The notes beneath the pieces are model-generated. The model ran no database searches. It worked only from the letters and a program-made list of their open reading frames with translations, and had not been told where the DNA came from. Both the position numbers and the translations under genes were made by a program. Below are positions 50,855 through 58,615 of a stretch of DNA of 64,000 nt, piece after piece (position 1 is the first letter of the stretch; each line of letters opens with the position of its first letter). Origin of the DNA: Paractinoplanes ovalisporus (GTDB taxonomy: Bacteria; Actinomycetota; Actinomycetes; Mycobacteriales; Micromonosporaceae); contig NZ_JAENHP010000003.1 in NCBI RefSeq assembly GCF_016834655.1, positions 682,001 to 746,000 of the forward strand. Reading direction: 5' to 3'.

Positions 50855-52002
50855 GACACCACCAGCGGGACGGATTCGAACGCGCGCAGCACGAACGTGG
50901 GCCGGTTGACCGGTTCGGCGGACAGTGCCAGGTTCAGCGGCAGCAGGGCGGACAGGCCCGCCTGCAACTCGATGCGGGCCAGCGGCGCACCGAGGCAGAA
51001 GTGCAGGCCGGCGCCGAAACCCAGGTGCGGGTTGGGATCGCGGCCGGCGTCGAAGGAGTCGGGCGAGTCGAACACGGCCGGGTCCCGGTTGGCCGCCCCG
51101 AGCAGCGCGGCGATCGAGGCGCCGGCCGGGATGCGTACACCGGAAATCTCGACGTCGGCCGTGGCGGTGCGCACGAACATGTGCAGCGGGGAGTCGTACC
51201 GGATCATCTCCTCGGCCGTCACCGGCACCAGCGACGGGTCGGCCCGCACCCGCGCGAGCTGGTCCGGGTGGCGCAGCAGGGCCACCACTCCCCCGCCGAG
51301 GGCGTTGACGCTCGCTTCGTGCCCGGCGTTGAGCAGCAGAATCGCCGACGCGACCAGCTCGTCGGCCGACAGTTCCCGCACCGCGACGAGATGGCTGATC
51401 AGGTCGTCGCGCGGTTCGGCGGCCCGACGGGCGGCGAGATCACGCAGGTAGGCGGCGAACTCCCGGCACGCGTCGAGGGCGGCGGCTTCCGTTTCCTGCG
51501 TACGGGAGATCTCGTACATCCGCACCATCGCCGCCGACCAGGGCCGCAGGTTGGGCCGGTCGGCCCGCGGCACCCCCAGCAGCTCCGCGATGACCGTGAC
51601 GGCGAGGGGTTCGGCCACATCGGCCAGCAGATCGAACCGGGCCCCCGCCTCCCGCACCAGCCGCCGCGCCTCGGCCGCAACCGGTTCGCGCAGCCGCTCC
51701 ACGTGCCCCCGCGCGAAGGCCCGCGCCACGAGCGACCGCAGCCGCGTGTGCACGGGCGGCTCGTTCTCCATCATCTGGTTGCGGTGCAGCAGGTTGAACG
51801 GCTCGTACACCTCGGCCGGTTCCCGGTCGCGCCAGATCCGCCCGAGCCGCCGGTCCCGCAGAACCGCATCGGCCGCCGCGTGGCTCGCGGCCAGGAACTG
51901 CCCGGTCGGCTCGTGCCAGGTCACCGCACCCCGCTCCCGCAGAGCCGCCAGCCCCGGATACGGATCCTGGATGAACACGGGGTCGTCAAAGTCGATCACC
52001 AC
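50851..52002 (-). CDS. Cytochrome P450 (leaderless, divergent from osmC)
   Basis: About 383 residues. I-helix LLLNAGHEASVNALGGGVVA has the reduced AGxE(A/T) motif. ExxR is in EEMIRYDSPLHMFV and the haem loop is LGFGAGLHFCLGAPLARIEL. Substrate is unknown. The start is taken as GTG at 52002, which follows TAGCGT by 7 nt on the minus strand; the next GTG upstream (52011) overlaps that hexamer. Its promoter is back-to-back with that of the OsmC gene. The stop overlaps the P1 peptidase start by 4 nt. Confidence 0.9.
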   Translation of the reverse strand: MVIDFDDPVFIQDPYPGLAALRERGAVTWHEPTGQFLAASHAAADAVLRDRRLGRIWRDREPAEVYEPFNLLHRNQMMENEPPVHTRLRSLVARAFARGHVERLREPVAAEARRLVREAGARFDLLADVAEPLAVTVIAELLGVPRADRPNLRPWSAAMVRMYEISRTQETEAAALDACREFAAYLRDLAARRAAEPRDDLISHLVAVRELSADELVASAILLLNAGHEASVNALGGGVVALLRHPDQLARVRADPSLVPVTAEEMIRYDSPLHMFVRTATADVEISGVRIPAGASIAALLGAANRDPAVFDSPDSFDAGRDPNPHLGFGAGLHFCLGAPLARIELQAGLSALLPLNLALSAEPVNRPTFVLRAFESVPLVVS

Positions 52003-52009
52003 CCCTCGC

Positions 52010-52021
52010 ACGCTATACGTT
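52010..52021. promoter_or_regulatory. Back-to-back divergent -10 elements
   Basis: ACGCTATACGTT contains TAGCGT on the minus strand (52015-52010, 7 nt before the P450 GTG at 52002) directly abutting TACGTT on the plus strand (52016-52021, 6 nt before the osmC ATG at 52028). Each promoter's -35 region must therefore lie inside the other gene. Confidence 0.6.
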
Positions 52022-52027
52022 CGCCCT

Positions 52028-52456
52028 ATGGCAGACGATTCCCTGCGCTCGGTGACCGTGGAGCGCACAAGCCTTGGCCGGTACGAGGTACGCAACGCCC
52101 GCGGCGGCACGATGACCATCGGCGTCGGCGAGGGCGCCGAGTTCACACCGGTGGAGTTGCTGCTGGCCGCGATCGGCGGCTGCACCGGCGCCGACGTCGA
52201 CTTCATCACGAGCAAACGCGCCGAGCCGGACAGTTTCGTCGTCCGGATCAGCGGCGACAAGATCCGCGACGGGGCCGGCGGCAACCGCATGACCAACCTG
52301 ACGGTCGAGTTGCACGTGACGTTCCCCGAGGGCGAGGCCGGCGACGCGGCCCGGGCGGCCCTGCCCCGCGCGGCCCAGATGTCCCACGACCGCTTGTGCA
52401 CCGTCTCACGCACGGTCGAACTCGGTTCCCCGGTCGACACCCGTGTCAAGCCATAG
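52028..52456 (+). CDS. OsmC/Ohr-family protein
   Basis: A 142-residue thiol peroxidase-fold protein. The two family cysteines are present in AIGGCTGADVDFITSK and SHDRLCTVSRTVE, and TPVELLLAAIGGC is the conserved helix. Such proteins reduce organic hydroperoxides, but this YhfA-like subgroup with little else may serve another role. The start follows TACGTT by 6 nt (leaderless). The stop codon lies inside a 34-nt tandem repeat shared with the end of the converging gene. Confidence 0.87.
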   Translation: MADDSLRSVTVERTSLGRYEVRNARGGTMTIGVGEGAEFTPVELLLAAIGGCTGADVDFITSKRAEPDSFVVRISGDKIRDGAGGNRMTNLTVELHVTFPEGEAGDAARAALPRAAQMSHDRLCTVSRTVELGSPVDTRVKP

Positions 52457-52546
52457 CCGGCGGCTCCCCAGACCCCGCGTCAAGCCGAAGCCGGCGGCTC
52501 CCCGGACCCCGCGTCACGCCGAAGCCGGCGGCTCCTCGGGCCTCTT
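52445..52546. repeat. 34-nt tandem repeat bridging two gene ends
   Basis: Three units start at GTCAAG/GTCACG (52445, 52479, 52513) and share GCCGGCGGCTCC. The first contains the osmC stop codon and the third contains the stop codon of the converging gene, so the repeat encodes the last residues of both. Confidence 0.85.
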
Positions 52547-53005
52547 GCGGAAGCGCAGCCACAAGCCGTATCCGGCCGCGGCGGCGCACCCGACGGCGGC
52601 CCAGATCACGACCCGCTGGAGCCGCCGCTCGGCCGCCGCATCGCAGGCCGCGCGGAAGTCGTCCAGGTTCGCGTCGGCGGGCCGGTACGGGCTGAGGAGC
52701 GTGCCGCAGTCGCTGAAGTCCCCGCCGTCACCGAGGTAGGTGCGGGTCAGCACGATTGCTGCGGGCGTCAGCAGCACCGTTCCCGCACAGCACCAGCGGA
52801 CCCCCTGCTCGAACGAGCCGGCCCCTCCCGAGAGCATCCGGATCGCCACGCCGAGGCCGGCCCCGCAGGCCACCACGATCGCAACGACCAGAATCGCCAG
52901 CGGCGTGCTGATGCTGTTGACGTACGGGCTGCCGACGTCGCCGACCAGCGCAAGAACGCCCCCGAGAACCCCGGCCACCAGACCGATGTGGGCGATGTAC
53001 CGCAT
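52514..53005 (-). CDS. Small membrane protein of unknown function
   Basis: A 163-residue protein with four predicted transmembrane helices (about 3-23, 33-55, 70-92 and 130-148) and a basic C-terminal tail (LWLRFRKRPEEPPASA). A Cys-containing loop (FSDCGTLLSPYRPADANLDD, then FRAACDAAAE) lies between the last two helices. I do not recognise the family. The ATG at 53005 follows TACTCT by 7 nt (leaderless). Its last codons lie in the 34-nt repeat. Confidence 0.65.
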   Translation of the reverse strand: MRYIAHIGLVAGVLGGVLALVGDVGSPYVNSISTPLAILVVAIVVACGAGLGVAIRMLSGGAGSFEQGVRWCCAGTVLLTPAAIVLTRTYLGDGGDFSDCGTLLSPYRPADANLDDFRAACDAAAERRLQRVVIWAAVGCAAAAGYGLWLRFRKRPEEPPASA

Positions 53006-53012
53006 ATGACGC

Positions 53013-53018
53013 AGAGTA
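53013..53018 (-). promoter_or_regulatory. -10 element TACTCT, leaderless membrane protein gene
   Basis: The minus strand reads TACTCT, then 7 nt (GCGTCAT), then the ATG at 53005. Confidence 0.5.
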
Positions 53019-53091
53019 ACTGCCCACTTTCCGGGGCACCTTTGGCCCTTCTGCAAGGTCGAAAGCCTCAGGTACCGGACAGCCGCTGCCG

Positions 53092-54492
53092 ATGGTCGGG
53101 CCCGTGAAGCTCGTCGAGGACTCGTTGACACACTGGTTGGCGGCCGCCGACGAATTGGATGCTTTCGACGTCGCGCTGGCCCTTCCCGCGGCCGACGACG
53201 GAGAACGGGCCGTCCTGGCGCGGGTCAGGCTTCTCCTGCTCGCCGGACGCCCCCAGGAAGCGCTGGTCCTTCTGTCCCGGCTGCACATCACGCATCTTCC
53301 AACCGGGCCCGCGACCTCCTGGCCCGACCTGCTGCTGGCGGCGTGCCGCGCGGCCAGCGGTGACCCGGGAGCCTACCGATGGCTGCTGTCCGCGGTCGCC
53401 GCCTTGCCGGACGCGTGGCAGCTCCTCTACCTGGTCGGCGCGGCCGCCGAGCAGTGTGGCGACTACGGCACGGCCGACCAGGCCTGGACATCGCTCGTAC
53501 GGGCACACGGTGTCGTCACCGGCTTCACGCTCGCCCGCCACATCGGCGCCGTTGTGGCCCGGCGCGACCAGCGGTCCGCCGCGACCGTGGCGCAGGCCAT
53601 GATCGATGTGGTGGAGCAGGTCGTCGCGGCCGATCCCGACGTACACACGCATCCGCAGGTGTTCCGGTCCGCCGCAGGCTACCTGCGGCGTCGCGGTGAC
53701 CAGGCCGGCGCCGCGTTGCTGCTGCACACCGCCTCGAACCGCCTCCCGGACGCACGTGGATTGCCCGCTGCCCCGCGACGGCGGAAGCTCCTGGACCTGA
53801 CGCACATACCGCTCCTCGCACCGGCCGCCTCCCTCGCCGTGTGGACCGACTGGCCGCCGCTCGTCCTGACCGGAGCCGTGCCGGTCCTGCTGGTGCATCG
53901 CCTCGCGGCCGGACCCGAGGGGGACGCCGCATTGCGGGCGGTGGCCCGTCTGCGGCAGGGTCCGGCCGCGCGGGGCCTGACCACCGAGAACCGCATCGTC
54001 GGGGCGATCCTGCTGGCGATCCTCCTGACCGGAGCCGTGCCCGTCGCCAGTGTTCTGGCCAGGTCCGTCACCGGCCGCGCGGACGCGATCGCCCGCACGG
54101 CCCTGCACGCCGTGGTCAGCGGCGTCGCCTACGCCATCATCATGGCAATGTTGACCGCGGTGGCGGCAGCGCTCATGGCGGTCGCCCGTCGTCACAACTG
54201 GCGTTCCGAGCGCCACCGCCGGCAGCAGGCCGACCGCCACCGCCTCACCGACGCGGGCGACTGCCGTTGCTGGCGCTCCAGCGCGCTGGCCGGGAGCTAT
54301 GCGGCCGCCTACCTGGAACGCCACCTGGTATCCCCGACACCGGTTGGTTGGTTGCCGGGCGCCCGGCTGGCCCGATGCCCCACGACCGGCACACTCTGGC
54401 TGGCCACAGCGGCCACCGAGACCAGCGAAGTCATGCTGCTGCGGGGAGCCGGCCAGCCCGCCCCGGCGCCGGCGCCGGGCGGCTACCTCTGA
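53092..54492 (+). CDS. Helical-repeat protein with C-terminal membrane helices
   Basis: A 466-residue protein I do not recognise by name. Residues 1-225 are rich in TPR-like helical pairs (DDGERAVLARVRLLLLAGRP, then QEALVLLSRL; LLYLVGAAAEQCGDYGTADQ, then AWTSLVRAHG). Residues about 250-285 and 300-365 contain three or four hydrophobic helices (LLAPAASLAVWTDWPPLVLT; GAILLAILLTGAVPVASVLA; GVAYAIIMAMLTAVAAALMA). A cytoplasmic tail with GDCRCWRSSALAGSY and a hydrophobic strand ends the protein. The start may be ATG 53092 or GTG 53104; no ribosome-binding site is convincing. Confidence 0.6.
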   Translation: MVGPVKLVEDSLTHWLAAADELDAFDVALALPAADDGERAVLARVRLLLLAGRPQEALVLLSRLHITHLPTGPATSWPDLLLAACRAASGDPGAYRWLLSAVAALPDAWQLLYLVGAAAEQCGDYGTADQAWTSLVRAHGVVTGFTLARHIGAVVARRDQRSAATVAQAMIDVVEQVVAADPDVHTHPQVFRSAAGYLRRRGDQAGAALLLHTASNRLPDARGLPAAPRRRKLLDLTHIPLLAPAASLAVWTDWPPLVLTGAVPVLLVHRLAAGPEGDAALRAVARLRQGPAARGLTTENRIVGAILLAILLTGAVPVASVLARSVTGRADAIARTALHAVVSGVAYAIIMAMLTAVAAALMAVARRHNWRSERHRRQQADRHRLTDAGDCRCWRSSALAGSYAAAYLERHLVSPTPVGWLPGARLARCPTTGTLWLATAATETSEVMLLRGAGQPAPAPAPGGYL

Positions 54493-54522
54493 ACGGGCGT
54501 GCCGTGACGCTGTGGGCGCCGG

Positions 54523-54861
54523 TCAGTATCCGATCAGGAGGCCGCCGATCAGGGCGAGAGTGACCAGGGCGAAACCGGCGATCACGGCGGGGGCGCGGGC
54601 CGGACGGCCGAGCAGAAGGCCGGTAAGGGTTACGGCCAGGCCGGCGAGTGTCGCCGCCGCCGGGAGCGGGCGTGCCCAGTCGGCACCGCTGATCGGGCAC
54701 ATCACCTGGCCGGAGCTGTCGGTGCAGGCGTTCGACATCAGGTTGCTGGTGGCCACCAAGGTGAACGCAGCGAACACGAACAGCGCAACGAACAAGCCCG
54801 CAAAGGCCGCGACGGTGGACGGCGGGCCGTAGCGGTGCCGGGTGAACCACCGATGTGTCAT
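54523..54861 (-). CDS. Small membrane protein
   Basis: A 112-residue protein with three hydrophobic helices (about 18-40, FAGLFVALFVFAAFTLVATS; 67-85; 93-112) and an external loop with two Cys residues in NACTDSSGQVMCPISGAD, which could form a disulfide. Unknown function; no clear ribosome-binding site upstream of the ATG. It converges on the helical-repeat gene. Confidence 0.55.
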   Translation of the reverse strand: MTHRWFTRHRYGPPSTVAAFAGLFVALFVFAAFTLVATSNLMSNACTDSSGQVMCPISGADWARPLPAAATLAGLAVTLTGLLLGRPARAPAVIAGFALVTLALIGGLLIGY

Positions 54862-54937
54862 GCCGAACCCGAATCGTTCCGGTGCGGTGCTGAGCCGTGG
54901 GGGCCGGGCCGGTCGCAGGCCGGCCCGGCCGGAACGG

Positions 54938-56194
54938 TCAGCCCTTGGAGGACAGCAGGGAGTCGAAGACGGCGCCTCGGTCGAAAGTCATTGCCTTCTC
55001 GAGGGCCCGGGCCGCCATCTCGTGCTTCTCGGCCTCCGTCATGTCGAGGACGGCGTGGTCGAGGGCGTCGGCCAGGGCGTTGATGTCCCCCGGCTCGACG
55101 ATCACCGCCGTGTCACCCACGGCCTCTCCGGTGCCACCCGTCAGGGTGGTGATCACCGGGCCGCCGCCGGCCAGCATCTTCTCGGCCAAGGCTATGCCGA
55201 AGGTTTCGACGAAGTCCGGTTCGGGTTTGGTGGGCAGGGCGTAGGCGGCGCAGCCGCGCATGAGCAACGGCTTCTCCTCGTCGTCGACGTCGGTCAGGAA
55301 GATGATGTTGTCGTCCTCCTTGGCCATCGCCTGCACGTGTTCCAAGGCGGGGCCGGTGCCGGCGACCACCAGCTTGACCTTGTCGCGGCTGCGCATCTGG
55401 CCGTACGCGATGACCAGGTCGTAGATGCCCTTGGCCCGGGCCACCCGGGACAGGAACAGGATGTAGCCGCCCGGTGTGAGGCCGCGCCGGGCCAGGGCCG
55501 CCGCCACCGCCTCGGGGTCCAGGTCGAGGTAGGCCGAGGCGTCGATCGGCGGGTAGCTGACCGTGACCCGGGAACGGCACTGCTCGGCGAACGACGTGCC
55601 GCAGGCGGCGTCCACCTCGAGGGCCGAGGCGATGATCTCGTCCTTGGTGAACTCGGAGACCGCCACCACCTCGTCGTTGGCCAGGAAGGTGGTGAACAGG
55701 ACGGTGGCGGCGCCGAAGCGGCCCTCGCGCAGGCACTGGCGGATGACGTTGGTGACGTCCGAGCCGACCGCCTTGGCGATGGTGTGCACGTCGGGTTGCA
55801 GGCCGGCGGCCCGGGCCGCGTTGACCGCGTCGACCACCACCGTGGTGTGCGGGACGGTGTACATCGACAGGCAGACGGTGGGGATCGGCTCGGCCAGCAG
55901 CTCGACCAGCCGGCCGGTCAGCCCGGCCAGGTGGCGGCCGTCGGGCACGCGGTAGTCGCCGACCGCCTCGGGGCGTTCGACGGTGATGCCCTCGCTGTAC
56001 GGCAGGAGCCGGTCGAGCGGCTTGAGCGGCAGACCGGCCGCCTGCAGCACGGGAATGGGCCAGGTGAGCAGGCGTACGTCCGTGAAACCCCGGGTGAGAG
56101 CGACCTCGGCGAGGTTGCGGGCCTCGCCGGAGTGGCCGCAGATCACCGGGTCCGCGCGGACCACGATGACGAGACGACGGTCGGGCTTGTTCAA
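54938..56194 (-). CDS. GT4-family glycosyltransferase
   Basis: A 418-residue GT-B-fold glycosyltransferase. The C-terminal nucleotide-sugar domain shows YILFLSRVARAKGIYDLVIA, KLVVAGTGPALEHVQAM and the family's E-x7-E region in KPEPDFVETFGIALAEKMLA. The start is TTG (56192-56194) preceded by GGAGG at the right spacing; no ATG or GTG fits the N-terminus NKPDRRLVIVVRADPVICGH. It overlaps the GH92 stop by 4 nt (TTGA), so the two genes form an operon. Donor and acceptor are unknown; linkage to an alpha-mannosidase suggests mannose-containing glycans. Confidence 0.87.
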   Translation of the reverse strand: MNKPDRRLVIVVRADPVICGHSGEARNLAEVALTRGFTDVRLLTWPIPVLQAAGLPLKPLDRLLPYSEGITVERPEAVGDYRVPDGRHLAGLTGRLVELLAEPIPTVCLSMYTVPHTTVVVDAVNAARAAGLQPDVHTIAKAVGSDVTNVIRQCLREGRFGAATVLFTTFLANDEVVAVSEFTKDEIIASALEVDAACGTSFAEQCRSRVTVSYPPIDASAYLDLDPEAVAAALARRGLTPGGYILFLSRVARAKGIYDLVIAYGQMRSRDKVKLVVAGTGPALEHVQAMAKEDDNIIFLTDVDDEEKPLLMRGCAAYALPTKPEPDFVETFGIALAEKMLAGGGPVITTLTGGTGEAVGDTAVIVEPGDINALADALDHAVLDMTEAEKHEMAARALEKAMTFDRGAVFDSLLSSKG

Positions 56195-58428
56195 CGTGCG
56201 GCCTCCGAAGGGGGTGGGTCGGACAAGGAGGGCGGGCGGTTCCCGTTCCCCCAGCTCGACGGCTCCGGGCCCAGCCGCAGGTGCAACCGGCCGCCGCGGT
56301 GCACATCGGCGGCGCTCAGGTGGGTGGCGTGCAGGGGTCTGCCGTTCAGGGTGGCGCTCTGGACGAACAGGGCGGGCGGCTCGCGGTCGATCCCGTCGAC
56401 GCCGATCGGGGTCTCGCGGTGGCCGCTGGTCTCGACGACGAACTCGCCCTCGGGCATCTGGATCGCGGCCCGTTCGAAGGCGGGCGCGTTGACCAGGAAC
56501 AGGTGCTGACCGGCGACCGGGAACAGGCCCAGCGACGCCCACACGTACCAGGAGGACAGGCCGCCCGAGTCGTCGTTGCCGGGCAGGCCGCCCGGGCCGG
56601 TGCCGAACTGCCAGGTCAGCGCGGAGTGCACGATCTGCGCGGTGCGGTCGGGGCGGCCGGCGTAGTGGTAGGCCCAGGGCGCTTCCATGTCGGGCTCGTT
56701 GTTCAGGCCCTCGAACCGCTTGAGCGCGTAACCGGCCTGCATCTCGGCCGCGGGCGGGCGTTGACCGGGCTGCTTGACCGGCTCGGCGCCGTAGCCGAAG
56801 AAGCGGTCGAGCTTGCCGATGAACGCGTTGTCGCCGCCGGCCAGGTCGATGCGGGCGCGCATGTCGTGCAGCAGCCGGAACGAGTAGTTCCACTTGCCGC
56901 CCTCGTAGAACTCTGAGTCGCGCAGCAGGCCGGTGACCGGGTCGAACGCGTTGACCCAGCCCCGGCTGCGCTCCTCCAGATCGGCGGCCAGGCGGCGGTC
57001 GCCCAGGGCGCGCGCCACGCGGGCGGTGCAGTGGTACCCGTACGCGAGGTCGAGGGTGTGGGTGATCGGGTGGACCACGCCGTGCTCGTAGAAGTCCTCG
57101 CCGTACATGCGGCGCAGGTCGTCGACCATGTGCACGAGCGCCCAGGCCCAGTCGATCGGGGCCCGCCCGAGCGCGTGGGCGTCGGCCAGGGCGGTGTGGG
57201 CGAGGGCGCTGGCCTGGCGGAAGAACCGGTCGGCGCCGCGGGCCATGCGGTAGCCGATCGGGAAGTTGCCCTCCTCCTCGCACACCCGGATCAGCGATTC
57301 GAGCAGGTCGGCGGCCCGGTCGGGCACGAGCGCGGACAGCAGCGGGATCTGCGTCTTGTAGATGTCCCACATGGTGCAGACGTCGAAGGCGTACGGGCCG
57401 GAATTGGGCCAGAACGGGCTTTCGTCGTCGGCGAAACACGGCTTGACCAGCGCGTGATAGAGCGCGGTGCCGAACACCGTGCGGCGGGCGGAAGTGCCAC
57501 CGTCGACCTGGACCTTGTCGAAGTGCTCGCGCCACTTGGCCCGCGTTTTCGCCCGTACGGCGGTGAAGGCCGGACTGTCGTCGCCGCACTCGCGCCGCAG
57601 GTTCTCGCGGGCCTGGTCGCACCCGCGCAGCGAGAAGCCCATCCGGACCTCGATCGTCTGGCCGGCGCGGGCCGAGCCGCGGAACAGCATGCCGAAGGGG
57701 CGCAGGTTGGTGTGCCGGATGCTGTCGAAGTCGAGCCGGGTGCCGCCGTCGATCAGCCGCCGGTCGTACCAGAGCATCTGCCGCCAGTTGGGGCTGTCGA
57801 CCTCGACATAGACCGAGAGCGGCACGCCCTCCATGACGACCGTGCCCTGGGCGCGGCCGTGACCCATGCTTTCGATCTGCGCGCGCAGCGGGATCGTGCG
57901 GCCGAGCTCGGTGGCCAGGCCGCCGCAGGACAGGTCGAGCACCACCCGGGCGCTGCTGGCGGCGGGGAACGTGTAGCGGTGCACCGCGACCTTGTCGCCG
58001 ACCGTGATCTCGCTGCGGATGCCGGTGTCGAGGGTGGCCGCGTAGTAGCCGGCCTCGGCCGTCTCGTCGTGCAGGTCCCAGGACTGCCCGAGGTCGTCCA
58101 GCGGCTGCACCATCGGGGTGACGCGCACGTAGTTGTAGTACTTGCGGATCGCGCCGGTGCCGGACTGCTGGAAGTGGGTGAACCCGGACGCCTGGATCCG
58201 GTCGAACATCGTCTCGGGGACGCCCTCGGTGTTCTTCGTGTAGAGCCCGTAACCGGTCGGGTAGGCCCCCGAATAGGCGCAGGCCGAGACCATGCCGAGC
58301 GGCGCGGTGGCACCCGGGTGGGTGTTGCCGACCTGAGGTTTCGGGAACCACCAGGTGGCGGCCAGTCCGCGGGCGGGAGGCAGGTCCGTCGCCGCGGTGC
58401 CGATGAAGGGGTCAACGTTGTCGAGAAT
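56191..58428 (-). CDS. GH92 alpha-mannosidase, apparently with an ATT start
   Basis: A glycoside hydrolase family 92 exo-alpha-mannosidase of about 745 residues. These calcium-dependent enzymes remove terminal mannose. N-terminal family motifs LDNVDPFIGT, QVGNTHPGATAPLGMVSACA and YSGAYPTGYGLY lie before the first ATG (58293), so that ATG cannot be the true start. Upstream of them an in-frame TAG (58438-58440) is the stop nearest the family start, and the codons after it are TGT CCC GTC ATT CTC GAC AAC, with no ATG, GTG or TTG. ATT (58426-58428) lies 6 nt after TAGTGT, exactly the leaderless spacing used elsewhere here, so I propose ATT as start. Later motifs include VWASLGLFPV, NFPIGYRMARGADRFFRQ and DDSGGLSSWYV. 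No signal peptide is seen, so it should be cytoplasmic. Confidence 0.75.
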   Translation of the reverse strand: MLDNVDPFIGTAATDLPPARGLAATWWFPKPQVGNTHPGATAPLGMVSACAYSGAYPTGYGLYTKNTEGVPETMFDRIQASGFTHFQQSGTGAIRKYYNYVRVTPMVQPLDDLGQSWDLHDETAEAGYYAATLDTGIRSEITVGDKVAVHRYTFPAASSARVVLDLSCGGLATELGRTIPLRAQIESMGHGRAQGTVVMEGVPLSVYVEVDSPNWRQMLWYDRRLIDGGTRLDFDSIRHTNLRPFGMLFRGSARAGQTIEVRMGFSLRGCDQARENLRRECGDDSPAFTAVRAKTRAKWREHFDKVQVDGGTSARRTVFGTALYHALVKPCFADDESPFWPNSGPYAFDVCTMWDIYKTQIPLLSALVPDRAADLLESLIRVCEEEGNFPIGYRMARGADRFFRQASALAHTALADAHALGRAPIDWAWALVHMVDDLRRMYGEDFYEHGVVHPITHTLDLAYGYHCTARVARALGDRRLAADLEERSRGWVNAFDPVTGLLRDSEFYEGGKWNYSFRLLHDMRARIDLAGGDNAFIGKLDRFFGYGAEPVKQPGQRPPAAEMQAGYALKRFEGLNNEPDMEAPWAYHYAGRPDRTAQIVHSALTWQFGTGPGGLPGNDDSGGLSSWYVWASLGLFPVAGQHLFLVNAPAFERAAIQMPEGEFVVETSGHRETPIGVDGIDREPPALFVQSATLNGRPLHATHLSAADVHRGGRLHLRLGPEPSSWGNGNRPPSLSDPPPSEAAR

Positions 58429-58434
58429 GACGGG

Positions 58435-58440
58435 ACACTA
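58435..58440 (-). promoter_or_regulatory. -10 element TAGTGT, leaderless GH92 transcript
   Basis: The minus strand reads TAGTGT, then 6 nt (CCCGTC), then ATT CTC GAC. The same TAG is an in-frame stop codon, so any start for the full-length protein must lie after it. Confidence 0.5.
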
Positions 58441-58615
58441 CCCAGCGGCGCGCGGCCAGAGGTTTCGGCAAGATGAACTCCGTAGGTCAGAAGTGGATCT
58501 TGGATAGGGATGGCTGCCTCTCGATCCATCTTGTCGTACATCCGGCCCTTCCCTGGGCGTAGTTACCCGTTCGGGCAGCGTCGGAATGTCGCACCCGGGT
58601 GCGAAAATCCTCGGC

